Shown here piece after piece: positions 53,510 to 62,253 of a stretch of 64,000 nt of DNA (within the stretch, counting starts at the first letter, position 1; each line of letters opens with the position of its first letter). Below the pieces are notes generated by a model. That model saw only the letters and a program-made list of their open reading frames with translations. It did no database searches and was not told the DNA's origin. Both the position numbers and the translations under genes were made by a program. Location: the NCBI RefSeq assembly GCF_013034685.1, contig NZ_WQGO01000011.1, forward strand, positions 1-64,000, read 5' to 3'. Source of the stretch: Ruegeria lacuscaerulensis. GTDB taxonomy: Bacteria; Pseudomonadota; Alphaproteobacteria; Rhodobacterales; Rhodobacteraceae.

Positions 53510-54370
53510 TCAAAGCTTCCGAATAGCTCGTTCACACCGGTGTCTCCAAAGGCTCAAGTGCTTCAACGGTTTAGGATCGTAGTCGATCAGTCCGGGAAAG
53601 GTGCTGTCAGCTTCCGACCGGCTCCGCAGTATGGTGGGCGCGGCCACAATGGATTTCGTAACTGCGTCCGCGCTGTCTGCCTTCTGCTTTTCAGCGGCTA
53701 TCACAGCTAGCATTTCTGCATGATAGGCGTCCATGGCCTCTGAGCGCTGGCCTTTGCGGAACCGAAACGCACCGATCTTGTCGTGAACTGCTATTAGTTC
53801 GGCGCAGCGCGAAAACCGCAGCCAAAGCTCACCATCGACAGCCAAGGACAGGCGCTCGTCAAGCTGTCCACCGGCTTTATCCCATAAGCTGCGCCGCCAG
53901 AACGTCGATTCCTGCTGCACCCATTGATAGTCGCCCGCAAGAAGCCGCTGGTACGAAATCGGCCTTGGGCGTCGAGAGGCCAGAACATGCCCCGTTTCAT
54001 CTATCGTCGTGAGCTTGCCCGTCACCCAATCCAACTTTGGTTTTAGCGCAAAAAGAGACCCAACAAGCCCCAGCCCCCCTGACATCAGGACATCATCGGA
54101 ATTTATCCACCCCATCACCTCGCCAGTGGCGCGTGAAAACCCTTTGTTGACAGCGTTGGCCTGCCCTGTATCCGGCTCGGATATGATATGTGCGAATGCC
54201 CCGCGATATCTTTCGACAATATCAAGCGACCCGTCTGTGCTGCCTCCATCCGACAAGATCAGCTCAAGATTAGGATAAGATTGGCTGACAATTGACGTAA
54301 TGGTCTGCTCGAGAAAATCGGCGCAGTTCAGGTTTGGAATAACCAGACTTATCTTGGGCATTTTCGCCAT
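53510..54370 (-). CDS. Family 2 glycosyltransferase
   Basis: This 286-residue GT-A fold enzyme begins K-I-S-L-V-I-P-N-L-N-C-A-D-F-L-E-Q-T-I. L-I-L-S-D-G-G-S-T-D-G-S follows, then the D-x-D-like N-S-D-D-V (about residue 92) and a Q-Q-E-S-T-F-W-R-R acceptor-side segment. The ATG at 54370 has AGGA 8 bp upstream; a much longer upstream frame is non-coding in character. It lies 82 bp downstream of another probable glycosyltransferase gene. Product unknown. Confidence 0.88.
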   Translation of the reverse strand: MAKMPKISLVIPNLNCADFLEQTITSIVSQSYPNLELILSDGGSTDGSLDIVERYRGAFAHIISEPDTGQANAVNKGFSRATGEVMGWINSDDVLMSGGLGLVGSLFALKPKLDWVTGKLTTIDETGHVLASRRPRPISYQRLLAGDYQWVQQESTFWRRSLWDKAGGQLDERLSLAVDGELWLRFSRCAELIAVHDKIGAFRFRKGQRSEAMDAYHAEMLAVIAAEKQKADSADAVTKSIVAAPTILRSRSEADSTFPGLIDYDPKPLKHLSLWRHRCERAIRKL

Positions 54371-54452
54371 GCATAATCCTTTTACCCAAGGCCGAGCTGC
54401 GTTGACGCAGCAACAGAGTTTCTGTCCGGTTGCATCAACACTGACAAGTTGA

Positions 54453-55268
54453 TCATTGCAACAGCTTCTTTGGAATGCGCTTTCCGCTGCCGGGGCCCAT
54501 ATGCTCGGTTTGTGCCAAAGCCGTAAGACCGGGGTCAATGAAAAGACGCTTTCCCGCGTTGCGCAGCGAAAGATGCAGGGTTGTGTGCTCGCAGGTGACG
54601 TGGCCGGTCTCATCCCGTGGCCGGTACGTGGCACCATGCAAAGCTTCGGTCTTGTACAGGCCCAACCCACCAAAAGCACTGTCCACCTCAATCATTGGCG
54701 TATCAGGCGGCATCGAGTATTGGCGACTATAAATGATTTTGCGCTGCATCCGTCGCCACCAGACACTGCGAAACATCCTGGGCCGCTTTAGCGCCGCAAG
54801 CTCTCGCCACGGGTCTTGTTCGCACCAGCCTGCGCATCGCAGCGCGTATAGGTCATAGTAGGCGGGCAATGAGTTGGCAAACACAGCGTCCCACTGTGGC
54901 ACCTGACGCACCGCCGCGTTCAACACCTGAATCGGATCCATCTGCGTGTTGGGTCCGTCCATATCAAGAACCAGGGTCAGTGGATGGATCGGACTGCTGG
55001 TTAGAAGGTGTTCAAGAACTGTATTTCTGGCTGCAGCAATACGCTCCACACGTTCTTCGAAGAGGCCGGCCATACTATCAAGAAAGAGTATATCAACACC
55101 CGCGCTCATAGCCGCGTAGTCTTGCAGGATATCATCGGTGTTGTCTGAATTATCGTTGGTCGCGATAATCACGCGACTGCTGTCTAGCTGCGCCCGTAGT
55201 TGTTCGATACGCAAGAGCGTTTCGGTCAGAGATTCTCCACCATTTCGAACGACGCCGAGAATGTTCAT
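54453..55268 (-). CDS. Glycosyltransferase-like protein (GT-A fold, possibly GT69-like)
   Basis: This 271-residue protein starts N-I-L-G-V-V-R-N-G-G-E-S-L and has I-I-A-T-N-D-N-S-D-N-T-D-D. The D-x-D-type motif L-V-L-D-M-D-G-P-N (near residue 100) follows, then V-D-S-A-F-G-G-L-G-L-Y-K-T, typical of nucleotide-sugar transferases that survey an acceptor. The pattern recalls fungal capsule mannosyltransferases (GT69), but the family is uncertain. It sits between the second GT gene and the Fo operon terminator. Confidence 0.7.
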   Translation of the reverse strand: MNILGVVRNGGESLTETLLRIEQLRAQLDSSRVIIATNDNSDNTDDILQDYAAMSAGVDILFLDSMAGLFEERVERIAAARNTVLEHLLTSSPIHPLTLVLDMDGPNTQMDPIQVLNAAVRQVPQWDAVFANSLPAYYDLYALRCAGWCEQDPWRELAALKRPRMFRSVWWRRMQRKIIYSRQYSMPPDTPMIEVDSAFGGLGLYKTEALHGATYRPRDETGHVTCEHTTLHLSLRNAGKRLFIDPGLTALAQTEHMGPGSGKRIPKKLLQ

Positions 55269-55307
55269 AAGAAGTCCAGCAATTCAGGCAAGAGGTCTTC
55301 TAAAACA

Positions 55308-55339
55308 CTTTGACCCGAAAGCGAGCTTTCGGGTCAAAG
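55308..55339 (-). terminator. Terminator of the ATP synthase Fo operon
   Basis: CTTTGACCCGAAAGC and its exact complement form a 15-bp perfect stem with a 2-nt loop. On the minus strand TGTTTTAG follows. It lies 19 bp after the atpF stop, between atpF and the glycosyltransferase genes. Confidence 0.85.
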
Positions 55340-55358
55340 TTCAAACTTTGTCCAGATT

Positions 55359-55919
55359 TCAGTGCAGCTTTTCGCCTACATCCGCAATGGCCGCGTCGAT
55401 CAACTTGTTGGCCTGGGTAGCCGTCATCTGCTTGGCCAGAACCGCGTTTGCTGCAGAAACAGCAACAGTGATGGCTTGATCGCGCACTTCTTTCACGGCC
55501 GAAGCCTCAGCCGATGCGATCTGGTCCTGTGCTGCCGCCAAACGACGAGCAATGGACTTCTCCAGATCGACCTTGGCTTGTTCAGCCGCCAGCGCAGCAT
55601 CATCCTTAGCCGCCGCCACGATGGCATCCGCCTGAGACTGAACTTCGCGTTGCTTGCGCTCATACGAGGCCAGCAGGCTGCGCGCTTCTTCATGCAGGGC
55701 GCGAGCTTCGTCCAGTTCCGACTGAATGCCCTCGGCCCGCTTGTCCAGTGCGCCGCCGATCATGCCGGGCACTTTGAAGTAAAACAGAACCGCGATGAAG
55801 ACGATAAAGCCCAGCAGGACCACAAAGTCTGTGTTGCCAAGCGAGAAGAACGGGCCGCTTGCGGCCAGCGCGGGGCTGGCAGCGCCGAGTGTCAGGATAA
55901 GGGCAAGAGTATTCCGCAT
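55359..55919 (-). CDS. atpF: ATP synthase Fo subunit b
   Basis: This 186-residue peripheral-stalk subunit has an N-terminal signal-like segment, then a membrane helix (about 30-52, F-V-V-L-L-G-F-I-V-F-I-A-V-L-F-Y). A long charged helix of coiled-coil character (about 60-180) follows. Last gene of the atpI-atpB-atpE-atpF'-atpF operon, 5 bp after atpF'. Confidence 0.94.
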   Translation of the reverse strand: MRNTLALILTLGAASPALAASGPFFSLGNTDFVVLLGFIVFIAVLFYFKVPGMIGGALDKRAEGIQSELDEARALHEEARSLLASYERKQREVQSQADAIVAAAKDDAALAAEQAKVDLEKSIARRLAAAQDQIASAEASAVKEVRDQAITVAVSAANAVLAKQMTATQANKLIDAAIADVGEKLH

Positions 55920-55924
55920 GTCAC

Positions 55925-56476
55925 TTATCCTTTCATCTGCGCGTCAACGGCACCGTCGATGGCTTTGGCATCCGCCTCGCCGCCCAGTGCTGTGACCAGT
56001 TCAGTTGCCGTATCCTTGGCAACCACTTGAATACTTTCCAGCGCACCGGCACGGATGTCGGCAATTGCCTTTTCCGATTCAGCCGCTTTTGCAGCGATTT
56101 CAGCATCTGCCTTTGCAATCGCGTCATCCAGACCAGACTGGATTTCGGCACGCGCCTCGGCAGCGATACGCTGCGCTTCGGCACGGGCATCGGCCAGCGC
56201 CTTGTTATAGGCCTCTTCAGCCTCGACCGCCTTGGCCTTCAGATCTTCGGCCGCAGCCAGGTCATTTGTAATGGTCCCCTGACGCTCGGCCAGGATTGCC
56301 GCGATGCGGGGCAGAGCCACGCGGGACAGGACCAGAAAGATGACGACCAGCGTGATGACCAGCCAGAAAATCTGGTTGGGGAACCAATCAAAGCAGAGCT
56401 GCGGCATCCCGATGGCCGACCCGTACGAGTCAACACAGGTGCCTGCTACTTCTTTGGCTAGGGGTTCAGTCGCCAT
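55925..56476 (-). CDS. atpF': ATP synthase Fo subunit b'
   Basis: This 183-residue second b-type subunit (also called atpX or atpG in phototrophs) has a transmembrane helix around residues 36-52 ([14 protein letters not shown]) and a long Ala/Glu-rich helix. It pairs with AtpF as a heterodimeric stalk, as in Rhodobacter and chloroplasts. Confidence 0.93.
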   Translation of the reverse strand: MATEPLAKEVAGTCVDSYGSAIGMPQLCFDWFPNQIFWLVITLVVIFLVLSRVALPRIAAILAERQGTITNDLAAAEDLKAKAVEAEEAYNKALADARAEAQRIAAEARAEIQSGLDDAIAKADAEIAAKAAESEKAIADIRAGALESIQVVAKDTATELVTALGGEADAKAIDGAVDAQMKG

Positions 56477-56562
56477 GATGTCCTCCGTCGGAACGTTGTC
56501 TTTACAACAGGTGGGCCGCTATGGCTTGGACCCACCTGCGCGTAAGGATCAGGTTCCGCAGA

Positions 56563-56787
56563 TTAGACGGCGAACATCAGCAGCAGCGAGACCAGGAATG
56601 CGAAGATCCCCAGGGCTTCTGCGAATGCGATACCGATGAACAGGGTTGCGGTCTGCGAAGCAGCCGCCGAAGGGTTGCGCAGGGCGCCGGCCAGGAAGTT
56701 GCCTGCAACGTTGCCCACCCCGATTGCGGCTGCGCCGGAACCGATTGCTGCCAGGCCTGCGCCGATGTGTGCGAGATCGCCTTCCAT
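56563..56787 (-). CDS. atpE: ATP synthase Fo subunit c
   Basis: This 74-residue two-helix proteolipid carries the ion-binding carboxylate Glu57 in [10 protein letters not shown] and the polar loop R-N-P. No Na+-type ligand set is seen, so it is proton-coupled. The ATG at 56787 follows AAGGAG; an upstream in-frame extension is not supported. Confidence 0.95.
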   Translation of the reverse strand: MEGDLAHIGAGLAAIGSGAAAIGVGNVAGNFLAGALRNPSAAASQTATLFIGIAFAEALGIFAFLVSLLLMFAV

Positions 56788-56856
56788 GATGTATCTCCTT
56801 ACGAATTGGAAGTTTCGATGTTGGGTTATCGTTCCTGTGCTGGGTGCAAGACCCAA

Positions 56857-57615
56857 TCAGTGATGCGGATGCAGAGCGTCCTTGAGGTAAACACAGGTCA
56901 GAATGGTGAATACGTAGGCCTGGATAAAGGCCACCAGGACCTCAAGACCGTACATTGCGGTGATCGCCAGAACCGACACGGGCGAGATCACGGCAATCGC
57001 GGCAAAGCCTGCGAACACCTTGATCACCGCGTGGCCTGCCATGACGTTACCGGCCAGACGAATGGAGTGGCTGACCGGACGCACAAAGTACGAGATCAGC
57101 TCGATGATCGCCAGGATCGGGCGCAGCGCCATCGGGGCGCTTGAGACCCAGAACAGGCTCAGGAAGCCCGCGCCGTTCTTGACAAAGCCCAGGATGGTGA
57201 CGGTCAGGAAGACAGCCAGCGCCAGCGGGATGGTCACCGCGAAATGCGATGTGGTTGTGAACGAGGTCGGGATCAGGCCCAGGAAGTTCGCGGTCACGAT
57301 GAACATGAACAGGGTCATGACATAGGGGAAGAACTTGACGCCTTCCTTGCCGCAGATGTCTTCCAGCATCTTGTAGATGAAGCCATAGGCCAGTTCGGCC
57401 ACCGACTGCATCCGGGTCGGAACAATCGCACGCTTCGAGGTCGGCACGATCAGCAGCAGAACAATCGCAACGATCGCAAAAAACAGCCACAGCGTCACGT
57501 TGGTGATGGTGAACATGCCCACCGCACCGTCACCAAACAACGGCTTAACGATGAACTGGTCCATCGGGTGGAAAACCAGGCTGCTGCCTTCTGCTGCGGT
57601 GGTCTCGGTTGCCAC
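56857..57615 (-). CDS. atpB: ATP synthase Fo subunit a
   Basis: This 252-residue membrane subunit has five or six helices and the essential arginine in [13 protein letters not shown]. It is preceded by [13 protein letters not shown] and followed by a C-terminal helix with A-F-I-Q-A-Y-V-F-T. It forms the proton half-channels against the c-ring. Confidence 0.96.
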   Translation of the reverse strand: MATETTAAEGSSLVFHPMDQFIVKPLFGDGAVGMFTITNVTLWLFFAIVAIVLLLIVPTSKRAIVPTRMQSVAELAYGFIYKMLEDICGKEGVKFFPYVMTLFMFIVTANFLGLIPTSFTTTSHFAVTIPLALAVFLTVTILGFVKNGAGFLSLFWVSSAPMALRPILAIIELISYFVRPVSHSIRLAGNVMAGHAVIKVFAGFAAIAVISPVSVLAITAMYGLEVLVAFIQAYVFTILTCVYLKDALHPHH

Positions 57616-57617
57616 GT

Positions 57618-57950
57618 TCAGTCCCTCTCGTCCTTCTCGGCAGCAGCCGCCGCCGTTTGTTTCTCTTGGACCTCTTTCGCGCTGCGGAGCATGACCTTCA
57701 CGCCCGCGACAAGGCCCAGCAATGTGAACAGCACCAGAAAGATCGGGATCGTCCCGAACAGGCTGTCCAGCCCGTATCCGATGCCAAATCCGATCCCCAG
57801 ACCGGATACCATTTCGATGACCATCCTCCAGGCAAGCTCGCCGCCGGATATGTCACTGTCTGCGCGTTTGGGGGGCTGCTTGGCCTTTTTCGCCGCGTCG
57901 ATCTTGGCCTCCAGCTGCGCCATACGCTGCTTTTGGTCATCATCAGTCAC
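57618..57950 (-). CDS. atpI: AtpZ/AtpI family Fo assembly protein
   Basis: This 110-residue protein has a charged, coiled N-terminus ([12 protein letters not shown]) and two membrane helices (about 43-64 and 69-90). It has [13 protein letters not shown] near the first helix. It is the first gene of the Fo operon and probably assists c-ring assembly or magnesium import. Confidence 0.9.
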   Translation of the reverse strand: MTDDDQKQRMAQLEAKIDAAKKAKQPPKRADSDISGGELAWRMVIEMVSGLGIGFGIGYGLDSLFGTIPIFLVLFTLLGLVAGVKVMLRSAKEVQEKQTAAAAAEKDERD

Positions 57951-58136
57951 GGGCGTTTCCCTCGCACAGTCTTGGGTAGGGTGCTAAGGCGATGCGGGCA
58001 CAGAGTCAACGGTGTATAGGTCGCACTCAAAACTCACTTAACTATTAGATTTTTATTGCAAAAATATTTCCACCGTCAGACCCAGAACGGGAGTGGGTTA
58101 AAGGTCCGGCACGGATACGCCTGAATCCGCATATTT

Positions 58137-58148
58137 AACCAAATGGTT
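58137..58148. promoter_or_regulatory. Inverted repeat before the ArsR-type regulator
   Basis: AACCA-AA-TGGTT lies in the 231-bp gap between atpI and the regulator and covers an alternative in-frame ATG at 58143-58145. It is a candidate self-operator and supports translation from the later ATG at 58182. Confidence 0.4.
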
Positions 58149-58181
58149 GACCAAACCCTGACGCTGTGGTTCAGCGAAGAC

Positions 58182-58514
58182 ATGTCCAACGATCTCGACA
58201 CAGTATTCGCAGCCCTCGCCGACCCGACCCGCCGCGCCATCCTTGCGATGTTGCTGGAGGACGATATGGCCGTGACCGACGTGGCCGAACCGTTCGAGAT
58301 GTCGCTTGCGGCGATCTCGAAACACCTGGGGATCCTGACCAAGGCGGGATTGATCAGCCAGGAAAAACGGGGGCGGGTGAAATGGTGCAAACTGGAACCG
58401 GATGCCTTGCGGGCGGCTTCGGTATGGATGCAAGGCTTTGGGCAGTTCGAACCCGTCAATTTGGACGCGTTCGAACGGTTTCTGGAAGTTGAACTTCCCT
58501 CGGGCGAGGATTGA
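58182..58514 (+). CDS. ArsR-family winged-helix transcriptional regulator
   Basis: This 110-residue regulator has F-A-A-L-A-D-P-T-R-R-A-I-L-A-M-L at the N-terminus and the recognition helix M-S-L-A-A-I-S-K-H-L-G-I-L. The wing V-K-W-C follows. The metal-binding C-x-C of ArsR or SmtB is absent. Sisters of this type usually sit beside SRPBCC-domain (AHSA1) genes, which I do not see here. The ATG at 58182 is preferred to 58143, which lies in an inverted repeat. Confidence 0.85.
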   Translation: MSNDLDTVFAALADPTRRAILAMLLEDDMAVTDVAEPFEMSLAAISKHLGILTKAGLISQEKRGRVKWCKLEPDALRAASVWMQGFGQFEPVNLDAFERFLEVELPSGED

Positions 58515-58519
58515 ACTGC

Positions 58520-58933
58520 CTAACGGACAACAAAGACTGAAATTGAGGCGTGCGTTGCCAGATAGCCGGCATGGCTGGAAAAGATGTAGTCCATGATCCG
58601 TGGCGCATGCGTACCCACCACGATTAGGTCCGCACCAATCTCATCCGCTGCGCGCGTCAGGTCGCCATCCAATTCAGCACCGACATCGACCGAGTGGATA
58701 TTGCGAAAGTCAACTTCGGCTCCGCTCTTTTCAGCGAGTTGATCGGCAAAGTTGCGCAGATCTTCGTTGACCATCGCGTCAGGCTGCACGGGGTCACCGG
58801 GTTGAGTGCCGGTGACGCTGACAACAGTAATCTTGGCGCTTTGCCACTTGGCGACCGCTGCCGCGACCTCGGCAGCTTTCTGAACCGTGGGCGGCAGGTG
58901 CAGATCAACAGGGAACATGATGTGGTCATACAT
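58520..58933 (-). CDS. Universal stress protein UspA family
   Basis: This 137-residue single-domain protein begins M-Y-D-H-I-M-F-P-V-D and ends with the ATP-binding type loop G-A-D-L-I-V-V-G-T-H ... H-A-G-Y-L-A-T-H-A. The usual G-x2-G-x9-G-S/T motif is incomplete, so ATP binding is uncertain. It is convergent with the ArsR gene. A second USP gene lies 2.9 kb away on the same strand. Confidence 0.86.
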   Translation of the reverse strand: MYDHIMFPVDLHLPPTVQKAAEVAAAVAKWQSAKITVVSVTGTQPGDPVQPDAMVNEDLRNFADQLAEKSGAEVDFRNIHSVDVGAELDGDLTRAADEIGADLIVVGTHAPRIMDYIFSSHAGYLATHASISVFVVR

Positions 58934-59012
58934 GGTGAATTCCTCCTCTGCTCAAAGCATAGGGAAATTCGAATGTAACAACTTTGATCTGCCTCAAAGG
59001 GCACCGGCAGGT

Positions 59013-59291
59013 CTAGGCGCCCGGCTCAACACCTGTCACCACACCCGTCACATCTGCAAGGCACAGCCAAGGCGCAGATACCCCCTGAACATCTACCAAG
59101 GTGATCGAACCTGTCGCCTCAAACTGAGTGGGACGCGCGGAAATACCGCTTGCCCGCACGCCGGATTCCGCCGCGACCAGTGCCTCACAACTGGCTTGCA
59201 GGTCGGCTTCGCTGATGACGCCGCTGGGGGGCTGCGGCGGCGTGCATGCAGTCAGTATCGCCATCGCAGCGAACGGGAAAAACGCTTTCAT
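59013..59291 (-). CDS. Predicted small lipoprotein
   Basis: This is a 92-residue protein with the lipobox I-L-T-A-C (Cys16), a P-P-Q-P-P linker and a short soluble part with two cysteines. No family recognised. The ATG at 59291 is preferred to the adjacent TTG at 59294. Confidence 0.65.
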   Translation of the reverse strand: MKAFFPFAAMAILTACTPPQPPSGVISEADLQASCEALVAAESGVRASGISARPTQFEATGSITLVDVQGVSAPWLCLADVTGVVTGVEPGA

Positions 59292-59355
59292 CAAAGTGCC
59301 TCTGATCTGACCTGTATCCGCTCTACAGTCTCATATCTTGTTCAAAGCACAACAG

Positions 59356-60264
59356 TCATTTGGTAACGAGCGCGGCCTCCTGCGTTTCTTCGGATTTCAG
59401 CAACAGAACCAGCGCGACAACGGTCAGCACGGCCCCTACCCCGACCAGCAAGGCGGGGGCTTTCTGGCCCAGAGCGATCTCCCACAAGATGACCCAACTT
59501 GGCACGAGATAGGTGTAGGCCATCACCTTGGCCGAGGGCAGACGCAGCGCCGAATATTGCACCAGCACGAAACTGGCCGCCGTGGCAAAGACAGACAGAT
59601 ACAGAATGACCAACCAGATGAACAAAGACAGGCTTGCCCAATCCGTCGCCGCTATGTCCTTCCAGCCGTATAGCGACAGCAAGAGGCAACCCGCGACCAT
59701 AGTGCCGAAGGAAAAGACCACAGCAGGCTCACCCCGGTTCAGCTTTCGCACCATCGGCGTATAGATTGCGTGAGCGACACAACCCCAAAAGTAGATGATC
59801 TCGCCCCGGTCGACCTGAAACGCCATAAAGGCCTGCCAGTCGGCTCGAAAAATCACCCACAACGCTCCTGTTGCTCCGATAACCAGAGCCAGTGCCATAC
59901 GTGGGGTCGTCACCTGCTGTAACAAGACCCAGCCCGCCAAGGCCGAAAGAACCGGGGTCAGCGTAAAGACCGCCGCAGCACTAACCGGTGGTGCAGTTTT
60001 CAGACCGACGAACATCAATACGAAATAGGTGCCGAACAACCCGCCCAAAACAAGGTACCGCCACGGGGCCCGCGCAGCAGATCGGGGCACCCCGGTCGTG
60101 GCCAACGCAGCGGCACCAATCACCAGCGCTGCAATTGCGAACCGCGCCGCTGTAACCGCGACAGGCGAGATTTGGTTTGCGATCATTGCCCCCAAGGAAA
60201 AACTGCCCGCAACCAGTGCCGAGAATGTCAGCATGGCCAGATGGCCCCGTGCCTGTGGGCTCAT
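59356..60264 (-). CDS. DMT-superfamily (EamA) transporter
   Basis: This 302-residue membrane protein has ten predicted helices in two EamA repeats, with S-F-S-L-G-A-M-I-A near the start and P-V-L-S-A-L-A-G-W-V-L-L in the first repeat. The family exports amino acids, nucleotides or other metabolites; the substrate is unknown. Its ATG overlaps the lysR stop (ATGA), so the LysR gene and transporter form a two-gene unit. A longer upstream frame overlaps lysR. Confidence 0.9.
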   Translation of the reverse strand: MSPQARGHLAMLTFSALVAGSFSLGAMIANQISPVAVTAARFAIAALVIGAAALATTGVPRSAARAPWRYLVLGGLFGTYFVLMFVGLKTAPPVSAAAVFTLTPVLSALAGWVLLQQVTTPRMALALVIGATGALWVIFRADWQAFMAFQVDRGEIIYFWGCVAHAIYTPMVRKLNRGEPAVVFSFGTMVAGCLLLSLYGWKDIAATDWASLSLFIWLVILYLSVFATAASFVLVQYSALRLPSAKVMAYTYLVPSWVILWEIALGQKAPALLVGVGAVLTVVALVLLLKSEETQEAALVTK

Positions 60265-61139
60265 GTTTGCCAATCCTTGGACTGCTCTTTCAGGTAGGAC
60301 AGAAATGCCTGAACCTTGGTGGTGCGATGCAAATCCACATGCGTTACCAGCCACAGATTGCCGAACCACTCGGGCAACGGTTCAATCACCTCGACAAGGT
60401 TTGGATCACGCGCAGCCTCCCACCTGGCCATAAAGCCGATCCCGGCACCGGACAGAACTGCCTCGCGTATGCAGAAATTATTCGTGCAGCGAAATGTGAT
60501 CCGTTCGACGGGCACGGTTTCACGCAACCATTTTGAAAAAGGCGCCCGGCTGTTTTCATCATCCGTGCTGACGAAATAGTGGTTAGGGAAATCCTCAATC
60601 CCGGCGGGCCTTCCATGTTGCTCAAGATAGGAGGTGCTCGCGTACAGTCCGACCTCCTGCCGCATGAAGGGCTGCACCACGTTGTCCGGTTGATCCGGGG
60701 CCGAGCCCGCGCGGATAGCCACATGCGCCTCGCCATATTCCAGTCGGAACAAGCGATCCCCGGTCAGGTAGCGGACAATCAGATCGGGATGCAGTCTCTG
60801 GAATGCGCTCAGCACCGGGACGATCAACGGCGCCAGCGACGACAGTGACGTAACCACCAACTCGCCCGAAACGTCGTCACCACGCCCCTTCATCCGCCCC
60901 ACCAACTGATTGAACTGATCTTCGGTCGCCTGCGCAACCCGCAAAAGATCCTCACCCGCTTCGGTCGGCGTGTAGCCCCGCGCGTGACGCTGAAACAACT
61001 TAACCCCCAACCGCGCTTCGATCGCATCAATATGACGGATCACCGTCGCATGATGCACGCCCAGCACGTCCGCCGCACCGCTAACCGTACCCATTCGCGC
61101 CACCTGATAGGCGGTTTTCACTTCGTCCCAGTTTTCCAT
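60261..61139 (-). CDS. LysR-family transcriptional regulator
   Basis: This is a 292-residue protein. The winged helix occupies residues 1-65, with V-S-G-A-A-D-V-L-G-V-H-H-A-T-V-I-R-H-I-D-A-I-E. A LysR_substrate domain (about 88-290) follows. Translationally coupled to the DMT transporter, it probably controls that gene. A strong dyad lies 16 bp upstream of the ATG. Confidence 0.9.
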   Translation of the reverse strand: MENWDEVKTAYQVARMGTVSGAADVLGVHHATVIRHIDAIEARLGVKLFQRHARGYTPTEAGEDLLRVAQATEDQFNQLVGRMKGRGDDVSGELVVTSLSSLAPLIVPVLSAFQRLHPDLIVRYLTGDRLFRLEYGEAHVAIRAGSAPDQPDNVVQPFMRQEVGLYASTSYLEQHGRPAGIEDFPNHYFVSTDDENSRAPFSKWLRETVPVERITFRCTNNFCIREAVLSGAGIGFMARWEAARDPNLVEVIEPLPEWFGNLWLVTHVDLHRTTKVQAFLSYLKEQSKDWQT

Positions 61140-61154
61140 TGCATCTTGCCTATT

Positions 61155-61198
61155 GTGCAAATTTCAACACTCAAATTGGGTGTAGCAAAATTTTGCAC
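61155..61198. promoter_or_regulatory. Nested dyad upstream of lysR
   Basis: GTGCAAATTT (61155-61164) pairs with AAATTTTGCAC (61188-61198), and inside them CAACAC faces GTGTAG. The element is centred about 38 bp before the lysR ATG and resembles a LysR autoregulatory site. Confidence 0.45.
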
Positions 61199-61788
61199 GG
61201 TGGCGAAGGGGCATGGTTTAGTGTATTCTGATCGCTGGGCGTTTTTCTGGTCGAGATATTGACTATGTCGAATCCCGGATGGGCCTTGCCCAAACCGCAA
61301 ACCCGAACACTAGAGGTGGAAGCGGCGTTCTTCTTGACCAATGCATAAGGCCTGAAAGCTTAGTAAAAAAACTGCACTTGCAGAAGATCAGTGTAGATAT
61401 CGTCTTTTTTGAAAGACCGAGTCAGCAACTGAATGTAAACCGCCCAGTCTTCACTAGCGTCAACCACGACCCACGGTTCTTCTGGTGGTGTTGGCGCGAA
61501 CGTAAAAGGCCCCGGCGCTGTACGAGGCTAAACGTTAGATATTCGAACTGGAGTATTGGTAGTGGGTGCAGGATTTGGCCTTCATCAAACAGCTTTGCGT
61601 CAAGAAAGGCGAAGTCTTTGGCGCTGAGACAACCCAAGTGTCGAAAGTCTCCTAATGACCGATCGGCGACTGCTCTTCGCTATAGAGTAATCCAGGGGTT
61701 CTTTGGCTCAACTGCCAATTCTTTCGATCTGATTTGGCTCACTAAGTATTGGGCCAGCCAATAAGGGCGTCACACCGCTGACTTTGGA
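61199..61788. other. 590-bp stretch without a supportable gene
   Basis: The region is AT-richer than its flanks. Possible frames (plus-strand 61279-61764 with 161 codons; minus-strand 61422-61637 with 71 codons) have no good ribosome-binding site and composition unlike real proteins: clusters of Arg, Ser, Trp and Cys. It may be a degraded gene, or hold an RNA gene. I see no terminal inverted repeats. Confidence 0.5.
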
Positions 61789-62196
61789 TCAACGAATTAC
61801 ATGAACCGAACACCTTGCGTGATGCACGACTCTGTTCGCAGTGGAACCCAAGAATATGTCCTCAAAACCAGGCTTGTGCGATGCCAAGACGATGCAATCT
61901 GCATCGCACTCGTTTGCAAAGTCGACAATGGCCCTGCCCGCGTGCCCAGAGATGAGCCGAGCCTTCGCGCCTGGAATTTCAGAGGCAGTCTGATGCAGGT
62001 TTTCCAGGATTTCATGCCGTGTATTCTCTAGCACCTCGCTGGGAATCTGAGATCCCACATAAGCGGGAATTGGCTCTTGAACGTGTACCACGGTAAAAAC
62101 GGCGTCTGCATCGGCCAATTGGCGCGCGGCTGCAAAGGACGCTTGTGTGTCGTGTTCTTGGTCCAGAGCAACCGGGATCAGGATGTTCTTGTACAT
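61789..62196 (-). CDS. Universal stress protein UspA family
   Basis: This 135-residue Usp begins M-Y-K-N-I-L-I-P-V-A-L-D. The C-terminal half, with D-C-I-V-L-A-S-H-K-P-G-F-E-D-I-F-L-G-S-T-A-N-R-V-V, has the G-S-T...V pattern of ATP-binding USPs. Its closer fit to the classical family distinguishes it from the copy at 58520. Confidence 0.9.
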   Translation of the reverse strand: MYKNILIPVALDQEHDTQASFAAARQLADADAVFTVVHVQEPIPAYVGSQIPSEVLENTRHEILENLHQTASEIPGAKARLISGHAGRAIVDFANECDADCIVLASHKPGFEDIFLGSTANRVVHHARCSVHVIR

Positions 62197-62253
62197 TTGA
62201 CCTCCTATCTACTGCTCCAATGATTTCAGTTTGGTTTTTCGGCAGCACGAACC

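Noticed and set aside
61279..61764. 161-codon frame in the gap beside lysR
   Set aside because: No good ribosome-binding site and a composition rich in Arg, Ser, Trp and Cys in clusters; not protein-like, so described only as an unassigned stretch.
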